Positions 30,905 to 42,651 of a stretch of DNA of 64,000 bases are shown here, in pieces. Both the position numbers and the translations under genes were made by a program. This DNA comes from Pachyseris speciosa (lineage: Eukaryota > Cnidaria > Anthozoa > Scleractinia > Pachyseridae). The first letter of the stretch is position 1. Each line of letters begins with the position of its first letter. The stretch covers positions 1 to 64,000 of the forward strand of contig JAEMWC010001445.1 in assembly GCA_016490735.1 (NCBI GenBank). Direction: 5' to 3'. The notes beneath the pieces are model-generated. The model ran no database searches and was not told where the DNA came from. It was given only the letters and a program-made list of their open reading frames with translations.

Positions 30905-31107
30905 ACACAGGCTACCTTACAAAATTGATACACCTTTTTCGTCATTTAGTCGTTAAGCGTAAAAGTAGTCGTATAACCCGTTAACCGTCAAAATTTTGTA
31001 GCCACAAGCAATTTCATTGCTTTGAGAGTCAAGATCTCCAGTTAAAAAGGATGATTCGTGCTGTTTCGTGGCTCGCGAACCGGAAGTTTTCGTTCACAGG
31101 TTGAGCG

Positions 31108-31425
31108 ATGGCTACAGTAAATAAAGAGCAAGTGCTGAGGGCGATAAGCTCACTGAAAGATACGGTAAGAATATGATTAAAAACTAAGGAAAAATACATC
31201 ATGTCCTGGATTTAGAAAACATGTAATTGACTTCTATCGACTTAACGATCAAGTGAAGAAGTTCAGCTTTATATGAGTCATTTTAAATCAAACTTAACCA
31301 CTTTCTTAAAATGGGTGGCATAAATAAGAATCCTTCATATTGACCCAGCAGCAGCAAGGTCTGGAATCACTCCTTGTTGCTTGGCTCAGATGCCGCAAGC
31401 GAGCCGAAAAGGAGGGTCTCAATGG
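31108..31425 (+). CDS. Two candidate first exons of an unknown gene
   Basis: Exon a, 31108-31164, starts MATVNKEQVLRAISSLKDT and ends at a good donor (ACG^GTAAGA). Exon b, 31349-31425, follows TTGACCCAG and reads GLESLLVAWLRCRKRAEKEG to a weaker donor GTATAA. Phases join (0-0). No third exon was found; reading past exon b stops after a few codons. The helical, charged peptide is not a family I recognise. It could be a decayed or transposon-borne gene start. Confidence 0.3.
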
Positions 31426-31723
31426 GTATAAACAAGTTAAAAATTAATTTTCATTGTTGTAAAGTCTCAGGAACATTCTGGGGTAGAAAATTGTGGTAAT
31501 ATACTACCACGGTAAACTATATCTGGTCTATATCTTCATTCCTACATGTACACTGCGGTACTTTGACCAAAAAAAAAAAAAAAAACAAGAAAGTATATTT
31601 ACTCGTATTTTTCGAAGCTTAATGATAAATGTGTCCAATGAAACATTTGAAATAACACCCATGCTGCATGGGTAACAGTTCTTCAAATCACCCTAATGAC
31701 GTGGCTTATCGTTTTGTGACCGC

Positions 31724-32326
31724 CTAAACATCAAACCGTATGCACGCTTTGACTTGTTTTCCAGACCTTGTTATCACAGGTTTACCAGTGACCAGTTCCT
31801 CTGAGTCAAAATCTGCTGAATCAACATCACTATGATCGGAATCGCTTTCGCACTCCTCCACCTGGTTGAAATTAGCCTCGGACGCGAGCTTGAGTTGCGG
31901 AACAATGGTATCACTTACGAAACTTATTGCGTGCCCTTCGTCAGCAACAGAGCGGTTTTCTAAGGAGGCAGTGTGCGTGGGGTTACCTCTGTCGTCTGGG
32001 AAATGCATCCTTGTAACAGCGTTAGGATTTGCCTTTGAATACACTGCCGGAGGAAGAGCTCCTGCCTTATCTTTTCTGGTCTCGAACCTCACTGTTCTCT
32101 ACCGTACTGAACGGTAATTCTCCAGCCACTCCTTTTTGGTCTCTTCTGCTTTTTTTGTAAGCGTATTAGCAGGCTGTGGAGTCATGAATTTTGCATCTTT
32201 GAACGGCGACAATACCCGTTTGTGGCACCGGGTAGAAAGAGGATGGATGGCTAAAGTATCCACCCCTCCCCCAATTTCGTTACTCGATTTAATGATATGG
32301 CACCGTAGCATATTGAAGAGCATCAA
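31724..32326 (-). other. Possible fragment of a retroelement-like ORF
   Basis: A minus-strand frame of 122 codons (31724-32092) ends with VITRSGKQVKACIRFDV, a tail style seen in some LTR-retroelement polyproteins. The adjoining frame to 32326 would need a shift to join it. The evidence is weak. Confidence 0.2.
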
Positions 32327-32748
32327 AGGTTTCGTGCTTGAAATGAGAAACTGCGTGTAAATTCTCTATTATTGTTGTAAGTAAAATTTTCCAGTCGAAA
32401 TTATCTTTGTACTGTGGATTGACAATTGCGCACGATGTTTTACGGTTGATATTTTTTACGGCTATAACGTTTAATTTTTTCAATTTTTACGCCTAACGGC
32501 TAGATTTTTGGACGTTTTACGGCTAATGGCTAACCCCATTGAGGCCCTCGAACAGTATTAAAGTTGTCCAAAGAATGAACTCAGTGTTAAAGTAGGCTTC
32601 ATTTTTATGTGTATACGCACTTTCTGCTTGGACACTACAACAGGCAATGAGATGTACCGCAATGAAGCAACGTCTGCAGTATAGAAAAACTGAAAAATTC
32701 AAAACGCTCTCCAAACAGGAACACAAATCAGCTATTGTTGATCATATT

Positions 32749-34321
32749 ATGTATCAGTCAATTCCAAAAGCGCCCATCCCCCCCCCCTCCGGGCATACCC
32801 CGGGTATTTGATCCGAAATTTGCCCCGCACGGTGGGGCATTTGACTATCGGCTAAACATTGGTCGGCGGTCGCCAGCTAAAGGGTTTCGAGCGTCTTTCG
32901 CGCGCAAATATTAGGGACTTTAAGCATCGACGACGAGAACGGCAACGGCGACGGAAAAACCGAGAAAATACTGGAGAGAGGACGCGGTTGTGGAGTGAAC
33001 TTGAAAGCAGTTAAGCAGCCGCCGAAGACGCCAACTTCTCTCGAGATATTCCTTCGCGTTCAGCCATTTTAATGATAATATGACCGATGTAGATTTTTTA
33101 CTGTTGTACAAACTGAATACGTCAACAAATCAGTGCTGGAAAACGACAAGTGTTTATCGGAGATTAGATATCACATTTTTAGCCGAGGTAATGTAATAAA
33201 ATAAAACAAAATAAAAATCACCAATATATTACCTAGAAGTAGCGACTAGATTAACATGAACTCAATTGAAATGTTCTGCTGCGAAGGCCGGGATTTGCGA
33301 GAAACGCTTTAGCAGTACGAGCATGCATGTCAATTTCCATATCTTTACATCTAGGAATTTGAACTGAAAACTACGATATGATAGAGAATTTTGGACGTTA
33401 GTTTTGAGCAGCACTGATCACTAGTTATTTTTCTCGGCCAGGTTTAGTGTAAATTAACAGCTCTAGTATGTCTTATTTCGAATGCGAAAAAGTAATGTTA
33501 GAGAGAACTGTCGATAAACAGTGTGAGTCTCACAAATCATTTCTAATTTCAGAGGCATCGGCGCTAGCTTTTTGTTTTGAAACAACCGACTGATGAAAGT
33601 TTTTAAGCTTATAGTTTGGGGAAAAAAATCAGGCAACAACTCAATGATTCTATTCCTTGGTATCTTAAGGTATCAATCCATATTAAAATTATCAATTTGG
33701 GGGCAAAAATAGAGCTAAAATATGTGAAATGCTACTCACGTTTTCACTCAACGCCAAACTAAGCTTTCTCACGTCGGGCCCCGAAGCAGAACGTCAAAAT
33801 ATTTCGCGCCAGACATGCGCAATGCGACATTTGGGTTTTCCCTCACACTCTCACGTCGCCGTTGCCGTTCCCGTTGTCGATGCTTAAAGTCCCTAATGGA
33901 TTCATTCATTCACCACGGGAGCCGCTTCGCTCCCTTCCCTTCAAGATTCCGCGTAGGTTTTCCGTTGTTTACTAAATATACAGTTGATATGCCATTACTC
34001 AAAGTGTGGAGTACCGACAAAAGAGATCGGAAAAAGGTTTTGGCGCAAAATTTTTCGGATTTGGTTTGAAAAAGGTGAGCGATTTAAGAATAAACTATTC
34101 ATTATGAGCGGGAAGCGTGGCAAAATGCTTCATGTAACGAGTGATTTGCTATAGATTTACACTTGATTTGTCCTTCTTCAGGTCCTGACAGTGGGGTATT
34201 TGATCGTCTAAAATGGAAACACAGCAGGGCATTTGATCAAACTTTTTCAAAAAAGTCAAATGCCCGGGTGTTTGCCCGGGGGGGGGGGGGGGATGGGCAC
34301 TTTTGGAATTGACTGATACAT
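32749..34321. mobile_element. 1.57-kb TIR element, TATT target duplication
   Basis: Ends ATGTATCAGTCAATTCCAAA and the complement continue into C- and G-runs (nine C at 32777-32785; G16 at about 34278-34293) and CCCGGGCATTTGA-like sequence. TATT flanks both sides (32745-32748 and 34322-34325). The interior holds a second TIR element and no transposase ORF. Superfamily unresolved. Confidence 0.75.
32911..33896. mobile_element. 986-bp TIR element nested in the previous one
   Basis: Ends TTAGGGACTTTAAGCATCGA and the complement, running into GGCAACGGCGACG. A TA duplication (TA-GGGAC...GTCCC-TA) is possible. No coding region recognised. Confidence 0.7.
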
Positions 34322-34688
34322 TATTACTACTGGCCATACTATAAAATGGGAGCATTTTGAAATCCTCGCATCAGGAAAAACTGATTATCATTGCAAGATA
34401 AAAGAATCCTTGTTTATACAAGAATTGAACCCGACTTCAAACCCTAATCTTACCAGTGACAAGCTGTCACTTTATTAGTATGTCACTGCTATTTTTAGTC
34501 TTACCCAGATCACTCGCAATTTCTTTTTAAATATAAATAGTTTTTCATGTCATAACGGTTGCTTTTGAAAATGTATGTTGCCACATACGAAACGTCAAGT
34601 CAGATTTCGTAAAATGCATCGCTTCACCATGTTTATAACCGCTTTACGTGTTGTTTTTCTTATGAAACTTCGTTGGCCGAAGGACGGA

Positions 34689-37504
34689 CATTACTAAACC
34701 AAGAAACAGCGAAACGAAACACCGAAACAACGAAACAGCTATTTTTTCCTACTTTTTTTTCAAACACCGAAACAGCTATTTTATACCACTTTGATGGTGA
34801 ATAAAATAGACAGGCCAAACACGACTCCCATTGGTCCTTTGTATCGTTGACCTTCAAAGTTTGGCTCTTACGAGTATATCTTGCTCTAACATTCGAGGAT
34901 CTCTTTTTCTCCCAGCCAGCAGTGTGAACTCCATTAGCCAGACTGCATGGTGCGTTTTCATTAACCCTTTTCCGTTAAACATTAGCCTGCATAGCAGACT
35001 TTTTGGTGTACGAACGGTCGTTTAAAGACTGTCATTTTAGAAGCCATCCAAGGAGAGAACTGGGGACGGTCAGTGTAAGAGATGGATTGCGGACTGCAGA
35101 CCCGGACTGTGGACCCGGACTGTGGACCCGGACTGCGGACTGGGTATAAAACGAGGACTGAGTATAAAATATGGACTGAAGGCTGCGAACTGGGTACAAA
35201 CCACGGACTGAGTACAAAACATTGTACAAAAAGCACGGAGCAACGAAATGTATTACTGCACTCAAAGTCTTGAATTGTAGGAAAGGTGCTTACAATTGCT
35301 GTAAATATTACCAGAGTACACAGAAAACCTACCTATTTTGACCTCGAGCTCTTCATGATAGGAAAAATGGCGACGCTTGTCGGTAGAATGCCATGTACTT
35401 ACACTTAACATAAAGAAAACAAACTTTATTATTTTTCGCCCATACCAAAAAAAAACTTAATTACCGACCCCAGATTAATATTTTTTACAGTGAAGAAAAT
35501 AAGAATGTACCTCTTGAACAAAAGAACTGTATTAAATTTCTTGGGTTATTAATTGATGAAAATTTAAGTTGGAAAAACCATATTCATGCCCTCAAAACAA
35601 AAATAAGCAAAACTATTGGTTTAATTGCGAAATTAATACATATTGTTCCTAATCGAACCCTTCTTGATATTTATAAGACTCTCATTGCTCCTTATATAAC
35701 GTATGGACTAACTTCTTGGGGAAATGCATCTAAGACCTTGTTAAATAAAGTCCTTGTCCTTCAAAAACGTGCACTCCGTCTTATTCACTTTGCTCAACCA
35801 AGGTAGCATGCAATACCCCTCTTCTTGAAAGGAAAACTTCTACCGCTCCAATTCCTATATTATGATTTTTTTAATGTACAATATCAATACTAATTCTGCT
35901 CCGACTAATATTTCAAATTTATTCTCTAAAATTGCCAGTATTCATTCTTACGGCACACGCTCATCAACATCTGAGCATTTTTTTTTACTAAACAATCCGC
36001 ACTTAATGTTCAAATTAAGGCCTTTCCACGTGTTGGTGTTAAAATCTGGAATGGGATACCAACTAGACTAAAAAACTTATCCAAAAACTCTTTTAAAAAA
36101 ACTATAAGAACAAAACTAATTGAAATACTAGAATCTGAAAACTCGTATTTCGAGATAGATACCTTAATTAACATGATGAAAACTTAAATTTCCGACTGGA
36201 GTCAAGTTTTAGTCTCTAGCTTTCCCCTTTAGATTTTACCTAGACAGTAAAATTTACATGTTGTTCAGCGATTTTTGATTCTGTTTAACGTAATCGTAAG
36301 ACGAATCAGTAATAATATTAATAATAATATTAATATTTATAATAGTAATATTTAAGGACTGGTCCGCCTCGATTAGCTGTAAAGGTATTTGCGGCCCAGT
36401 CCACCAAGAATTATTCACTTGAAAAAGAGTTGAAATAAACTTGAACTTGAAAAAAAAACTTGAACTTGTGTTTTACCATTTTGGCACGGAAAACCGCTTG
36501 TTTAAAATACTTATTTTTAAAACGCTCAGAATTGTCTGATCGAGAATCCACTTTATTTGATTTATGTTCGCAAATACGGATTTGGACTTTCTCCAAAAAA
36601 AGAAACGCACCGGTATTTCCTGTTTTATCTTCTCTGCACCAGTGGCCAGTTGCAGTCGAACGAGCACACATTTCCATTTACAGCATTTATATCTAGATTT
36701 GTGACCAGTAATTTTGTGATGCACGCCAGTGCAAGGTCCGGTTGCCTTTTATATGCCTTTCTGTTTCCATTCTTCCCAATAATAATTTCTTCGATTCCCT
36801 CGATCTAGTGTTAAACTCGTGGAGTAAAGTAAAATTTCAGGATAAAGTCTCTACTCTTATACTTTCTCTAGCTCGGTCGATGTTGGAACTGAGCATTTCG
36901 TGTAATTGAGCATTACTATGTACGTGACAAATCTTGACACGGAATAAGCAGACTCAAGTTTTTTTTTTAACCTGAATCTGGGCCAGTACAATCCTAGTTT
37001 TGTTCTATACTCCCTTTTTTATACTCGGTCCGCTTTTTGTTCCTAGTCCGCAGCTTTCAGTCCTCGTTTTATTCTCATTCCGCAGTCCGGGTCCGCAGTC
37101 CGGGTCTGCAGTCCGCAATCTATATCTTACACTCACCGTCCCCAGTTGTCTTTAAACGACCGGTCGTACACCAAAAAGCCAAAACGTCTGCTATACAGGC
37201 TAACGTTTAACGGAAAAGGGTTAATGAAAACGCACCATGCAGTCTGGCTAATGGAGTTCACACTGCTGGCTGGGAGAAAAAGAGATCCTCGAATGTTAGA
37301 GTAAGATATACTCGTAAGAGCCAAACTTTGAAGGTCAACGATACAAAGGACCAATGGGAGTCGTGTTTGGCCTGTCTATTTTATTCACCATCAAAGTGGT
37401 AAAAAATAGCTGTTTCGGTGTTTGAGAAAAAAGTAGGAAAAGATAGCTGTTTCGCTGTTTCGGTGTTTCGGTGTTTTGTTTCGCTGTTTCGTGGTTTAGT
37501 AATG
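34689..37504. mobile_element. Foldback-like element with about 500-bp arms
   Basis: The arm 34689-35225 recurs inverted at 37005-37504. Shared landmarks are CATTACTAAACC, AACAGCGAAACGAAACACCG, ACTCCCATTGGTCCTTTGTA and the CGGACTG-rich short tandem near 35100/37090. The two arms are diverged but collinear. The interior holds a LINE fragment and unassigned sequence. It may be one foldback element or two inverted copies of another repeat. Confidence 0.65.
35440..36468 (+). mobile_element. 5'-truncated CR1/Jockey-like LINE fragment
   Basis: From about 35490 the frame reads the end of a reverse transcriptase (FLGLLIDENLSWKNHI, then ITYGLTSWGNASKTLLNKV and LQKRALRLI). It breaks at 35803. Later frames (SIHSYGTRSSTSE, KIWNGIP) continue the C-terminal region with shifts to about 36180. 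The 3' end has a GGACTGG...CCCAGTCCACC stem and finishes in ACTTGAACTTGAA repeats, a typical non-LTR tail. It is dead. Confidence 0.75.
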
Positions 37505-37671
37505 CCCCCGAAGGACAAGAGTCTCTGAGATGTACTGTACTTTCGTCACCTATGGTCACGAACACTGGACTCTGTACTAAATGAATAATCTTTAAGGTTT
37601 TAGCAAATATGCAATTAAGATGAACTCTTCTCCAAATAAAGTTGCTGTTACCGTTAATCCCCTTTAGATAC

Positions 37672-38743
37672 TTATAACACAGGCTGGAATTTCAAGTCAT
37701 GGTTTCCCGATGAGCCTTCTTGGAGCCTCTCAGTATAACCTCGCTCAGGTAAAGCTGCATCCACGGTTTCCCATCTCTTTTCCATTCGTTTCTTGGTGTA
37801 ATTCAGATTTTCTTCAATAGATTTGGTCATTTGCCTGCAAGCTCGTGAATATTTCTTTACTTTGTTGTCCCCTTCGGCTTCTATTTCTCCCATTTCCAGC
37901 TGATTTAAGCACACGTTCGTAAATTTCTCGTTCATTCTGCGGAACAGCAGCAGTTCTTCGTAAAACTTGGGCCCTAATTTAGAAATCTTCCTCCATAATG
38001 TTGCGTTAAAGTGGTTGAAGAGAAGCAAGTCTGCGTGGCTCCAAGATAAAATATTTTCCTTGCTTTTTTCGCTAAGTTCTTTCCGTTTTCGTCGAACTCT
38101 GTGCTTGAGGTACAAGAGGTCTTCTAAATCCCAACAAAGTAATTTCTTGAGCAAGATTAAAGATTCGTCATAATATTCATTGATCATTACCAGATCAAAT
38201 TCTGAGTCAATGTACTTTATGTACTCCATTACGGCTTTTCTGTCTTCAAAATAAGTTTGGTTGAAACCCAAATCAAACATTGAAGGATTCCTTAGTACAT
38301 GAAATTGTTTTACAGGGGCTTCCTTCCACTTTGATCTAAACAAGGATTCTATTGGGTGGGCATCATTTTCAAGTCCCAGCTTTTTGGCCATGCCAAAAAA
38401 TTCGAACACCGACTCAAAATGGTTTATTGGATGACGGATAACTGTAATGTACTTTGACTTGGGTTTGGGGAATAACAAGTGAACGGGAGCTTCATTATAT
38501 CGCGCGTGACTGAAAATTAACTTCCCTTCCTCAGCATACAATGGTATGGTCTCAGAGAGATGAAATGGGACTGGCCAGTGAAAACACCCTCGGCCTTTTG
38601 GCAGGACAAAAGTGAGATTTCTGTCGTCACCATAACGAAACAATATTGCGGCCAAGGTACTCGATCCGGTTTTGTGTGTCTTGAGATAGAATATGTGATT
38701 GCGTGGTTTGCATGTCGAGCCACCTCCATTGACAGAGAAATGC
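37672..38743 (-). CDS. Galactose 3-O-sulfotransferase, catalytic exon
   Basis: Gal3ST-family enzymes are Golgi type II membrane proteins that move sulfate from PAPS to O-3 of galactose on glycolipids or glycans. The 5'-phosphosulfate-binding motif is KTHKTGSST and the 3'-phosphate-binding motif is VIRHPINHFESVF, about 80 residues apart. HNLTF-like RNLTFVLPKGRGC also fits. The frame extends upstream to 38871. However, a strong acceptor (TTTGCTTCTCTCACACAG at 38744-38761) precedes GCATTTCTCTG, so the coding exon probably starts at 38743; the exon with the TM anchor is not found. It ends in TAA at 37672-37674. The catalytic part of about 356 residues looks intact and is the best-preserved host coding exon here. 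Confidence 0.85.
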
Positions 38744-38871
38744 CTGTGTGAGAGAAGCAAAAAGAACGATGAGTGATAAAGTGCGGGAAATTTAATTTTA
38801 TATGCTTCAGCTGTTTCGTATCCAACAAAATAGTCTAAAGTCATTAAAAAGGCCGGTTGTTGGAACTGCAA

Positions 38872-40230
38872 TGATTTTTATATTGGTAAAATAAAGAAGA
38901 CTTCACGACAAGAAAAAAAACTGAAGATTTCAGGGCCGTCGCTAAAAATGGACACTTCATCAAGTGGAATCATATTGCCAACTTAAGTCTATGTGTGTAG
39001 AAGACTAATTTTCTCAGGATCACAGTCTTTGCCGTCAGTGAATTGTGTATAAAATAGTTTCGCTGAAACCGACAAGCTCATTGAAGTTCCAGTGACTGGA
39101 AACCTTCAAGGTGCCTCGGAAAATCGCACCTGTACGCATTGTTTTTGAAGAAACCCCCGCAAAAAACTATATATCACCGGAAAGCTAATAAATTGTACGA
39201 TGTGAAAAAAGGCTCTAAATATCAACAATTATTAAAAAGATTAAAATACAAATGTGGCCTTGAACTACTGTAAAAAACGATAAAATACTAAAAGTCCGAG
39301 CTTTCGCCGCTCAACGGCATCGTCAGGGACAGATAAGATAATATTCCGCGAGGGCCGAATAAGAGGGAAAAACGTGTCACTCTACAAGGTGTGTGATAAA
39401 ATAAAACAATAAGTTGAACAATTGATGGTAATGAGCGAGTGTCACTGTGAGAGGATCCAGTGTCATTAAAGAGTCATCAGAACAATAGGTCTGCAAATTC
39501 GGTACATTCTTCTCGGGAGTTAAGTGTTGGTTTGTTTTTTCTTATGTAAAATGCTTCAAATAGGCGTAGCTTTACTGGGTCGTTTTATAGTACAATGATT
39601 TTAACTTCGATGCCTTTGTAATCGAGGGTATCATTCATTTTCTTTTTGTATTTTTTTTATTACCACTTGTTTTTTTTAAATATATATCTTTTAAATCTTG
39701 TAGTCACTAGATCAGCCCCGCCTTTCTCGAATTGACAGAAATGCCAGGATGTTACTTCGCATGTTTACTCTCTACAGCCGCACTTTCTGACAGTCTCTTA
39801 TTTCACTTGTGCGTGTTCGAGCGAGTAATTAGCAGAGAAATTAAAGGACTTTTTTTTTACAGCTTTCTCTGATTTAAACCTGCAACGTAGTATATGGACA
39901 ACAATGACCGGCTGCTTAGTTTCTTAGGTCCTTCTAAATTTCGTTTAATTACTGGTCTAGCTGTCATTAAAATTCCAAGATCTACCAGATTCTCGTAAGA
40001 GCCAGGAAATTTGAATGATGTCATTATATTCAAGAAATTTTCTGCTATCGTTGCGCTTTTGGTGGAAAGTTCCTGTGCGATGTGGAAGTCAACTCATACG
40101 TAACAGGGAGGGAACTTTATAACCGCTTTCTTCGCCGGTCTTTGAAGCATTAAAACTACTACGTCGATTTCGTGGACAACGAGGCGGACAACTGAGAAGT
40201 TCTTCCCGTTTCCTTACATCGTTTTCTTCA
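38872..40230. other. No gene seen; possible retroelement end
   Basis: The stretch has no convincing exon. Around 39289-39335 the sequence AGCTTTCGCCGCTCAACGGC-ATCGTCAGGG resembles the end regions of Penelope-like or similar retroelements, but no ORF supports it. 40090-40230 may be the 5' leader of the LINE that follows. Confidence 0.35.
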
Positions 40231-42090
40231 TTGAAATTTAAAGTTCCAGCAAATGGAGTCGATTTGCATAAAACCTCTTCTGTCTCATCAAATATTCAAG
40301 ATCACACCTATGATGCCATCATGGAAACAATTCCTGATACTGTTTCGCCTTATCCTTCTACTTCATCACGCGACAGGTCAACGTTTGAGTCTACTACCAT
40401 AAATCTATCTTCTATGTCTCGAGGTCAACCTTCTAGCAGTTCTGCCCAGCGTATTTATACCACATCACAGCTCAAGATTGTCCACTTGAATATTCGTTCC
40501 CTCCGTAGTCCATCGCACTTAATTGAGCTCGGGGATTGGGCTGCGGCGAATAAAACCGAAGTGATTACCATCTCTGAAACTGGGCTGAATACCGCCGTAA
40601 CCAACTCTCACCTGAACTCTGAGGTTAGCATCGACGGCTATAAGCTCTACAGACAGGATCGGTTACATAAACGCGGTGGGGGGAGTCTGCGCTTATTATT
40701 TCCATCAGTTTTGGCTAAAATTGCAATGCAGGAAATTGCGATCAGTCGTGATTTGCGTATCCTACAGACCGCCTGATTGTCCTGTGTCCTGTTTTGAAGA
40801 GTTGTTGAAACCCAGTTATATTCAAGCACTTACCATGAACAAGCCCATTGCAGTCTTAGGAGACCTTAACTGTAACGTCTTAAAGGAGAGCCCAGAGAAC
40901 AAAGCTTTGTCTAACTTTTTGTCTGAGACTAACCTGAAGCAGATAATTACAACACCAACAAGGATAACAGACACCTGCGAATCTCTGATTGATGTCATTA
41001 TAGTCTCATCTCCTGACCTCGTCGCACGTGGCGTTATTAGTCGCATCTCCTGACCTCACGCACGTGGCGTTATTAACTCTCCTATTAGTGATCACTTACC
41101 TGTATACGTGGAGTTCAAGCTGAAACTACCTAAACCTCCACCATGTTATATTTCAACAAGGAGTCACAAGCGTTATGATCCTGATCTGTTCACCACAGAC
41201 CTAGCAACCAAGTCAGACCAATTTCTTTCGATTTTTTCAAAGGAAGATGTAAATCACAAACTTGCAACGTTTAATGACACTTTTCTTACCACACTGGACG
41301 CTCATGCACCAATTAAGTCCATTAGAATTCGCAGTTGTCCCTGCCCTTACGTAACACCTGAAATTAAGGATCAGATGACCTTTAGAGATCAACACTTTCG
41401 TCGTTACCGACAAAGCCGAAACGCAGACGTCTGGAAGGCCTACAAGGAAACCCGGAGATCAGTAAAACAACTTCTTAAGAATGCCGAGCGTGACTACATC
41501 CGCACCGAAGTCCAATCACACAAAGATAACCCTGGATCTCTATAGAAAATAATTAATACTTGTATTCCATCCAAAGAAAAAGAAACTCCGGTCTATAGTA
41601 AAAACACTGAGCTAGTTGCTAACGATTTCAATCAATTATTCGCCTCTGTTGGGAGAAACACTGCTCAAACTGCTGCACAGCTGGCCATAGACAACAACAT
41701 CAATATTTCAGATACAAGCCTATTTTCACCACCAACGACCAGAACCTCATCCGAGAAACTATTTATTTAATTTCACTCCAGTTACCTGTACGCAGGTAGA
41801 ACGAATTATATCATCTATGCCTTCTAATAAGTCTCTAGGCCCCGACAAAGTCAGCATGCGCATCATCAAAGACTGCCTTCCCGTTATCCTTGGCCCGTTG
41901 ACAGACATCATCAACTGTTCTTTTGCAACTTCAACATTTCCAAACTCTTGGAAAGTGTCTGAGGTCATACCATTAATGATAGACGTAGATCACGAGGAGC
42001 CATCAAATAATCGCCCCTTTCTATGCTTGCCGTTGCTTCAAAAATCTGCGAGAAGGTAGCACTCCAACAGTTCAGCAATTATCTACAACG
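40231..42090 (+). mobile_element. CR1/Jockey-like LINE, 3' half missing
   Basis: An endonuclease domain is readable: LKIVHLNIRSLRSPSHLIEL, ISETGLN, IDGYKLYRQDR, then after a shift near 40690 VLGDLNCNVLKES and ISDHLPVYVEFK. The RT begins at about 41810 (NKSLGPDKVSMRIIKDCLP, FPNSWKVSEVIPL) and stops dead near 42090, before the catalytic motifs. There are two frameshifts, several stops and a 29-36-bp tandem duplication at 41026-41077. Loss of the 3' end is opposite to the usual 5' truncation, so later deletion or insertion removed it. Confidence 0.8.
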
Positions 42091-42255
42091 TAACTAGCCT
42101 CCCACGCAGTCGTTTTTAGGGGACTCGTATTTCACCTCCTCCCCACAAACGCCTGCTTACCCGAAGACAACATTCCTTTCCCATTGTTTGACTCGCGTGC
42201 ATCCTAGCCAATCACGATCGAGTGGAGCGGAACGCGGAAAGATAAGTTGAAAGTC

Positions 42256-42303
42256 ATGGATGGTACTGTTTTGGAAAAGGCTCGATTCATTTTGGAGCAT
42301 AAG
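42256..42303 (+). other. Candidate short first exon
   Basis: ATG followed by 16 codons (MDGTVLEKARFILEHK) and a good donor (AAG^GTAAGG), in phase 0. The upstream 42091-42240 looks like part of a dispersed repeat. No matching downstream exon was seen. It may be a promoter-plus-exon fragment carried by a transposon. Confidence 0.25.
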
Positions 42304-42651
42304 GTAAGGGTTTCAATTTTTCATCTCCCATTGTTTTGTGCAGTGTCTTTATTGTGCTTTAAAATGTGTTTCTCGTTTTGTAAGTTGTTTAAAGATTTTC
42401 CGGCTTTTTGCTGTCTAATTATGCCATTACTTGTGAACTTTCTCATGTTATATTTTAAAAGTATTATGTACAGTGTTGTTTACATATTTCTTGGGTTCAA
42501 TCAAAGGCGCACAGCCCAAAGAATCACACTTTTCAGAACAAATATTTTTCATCCATGCATAACGTCCATTTTTAACGTTGCATTCTTTATGTTGGTTTAC
42601 CTTTCTGACAAACTTCTGCAATCCCATCTATTGGAGGTTTAATAGATCTAG

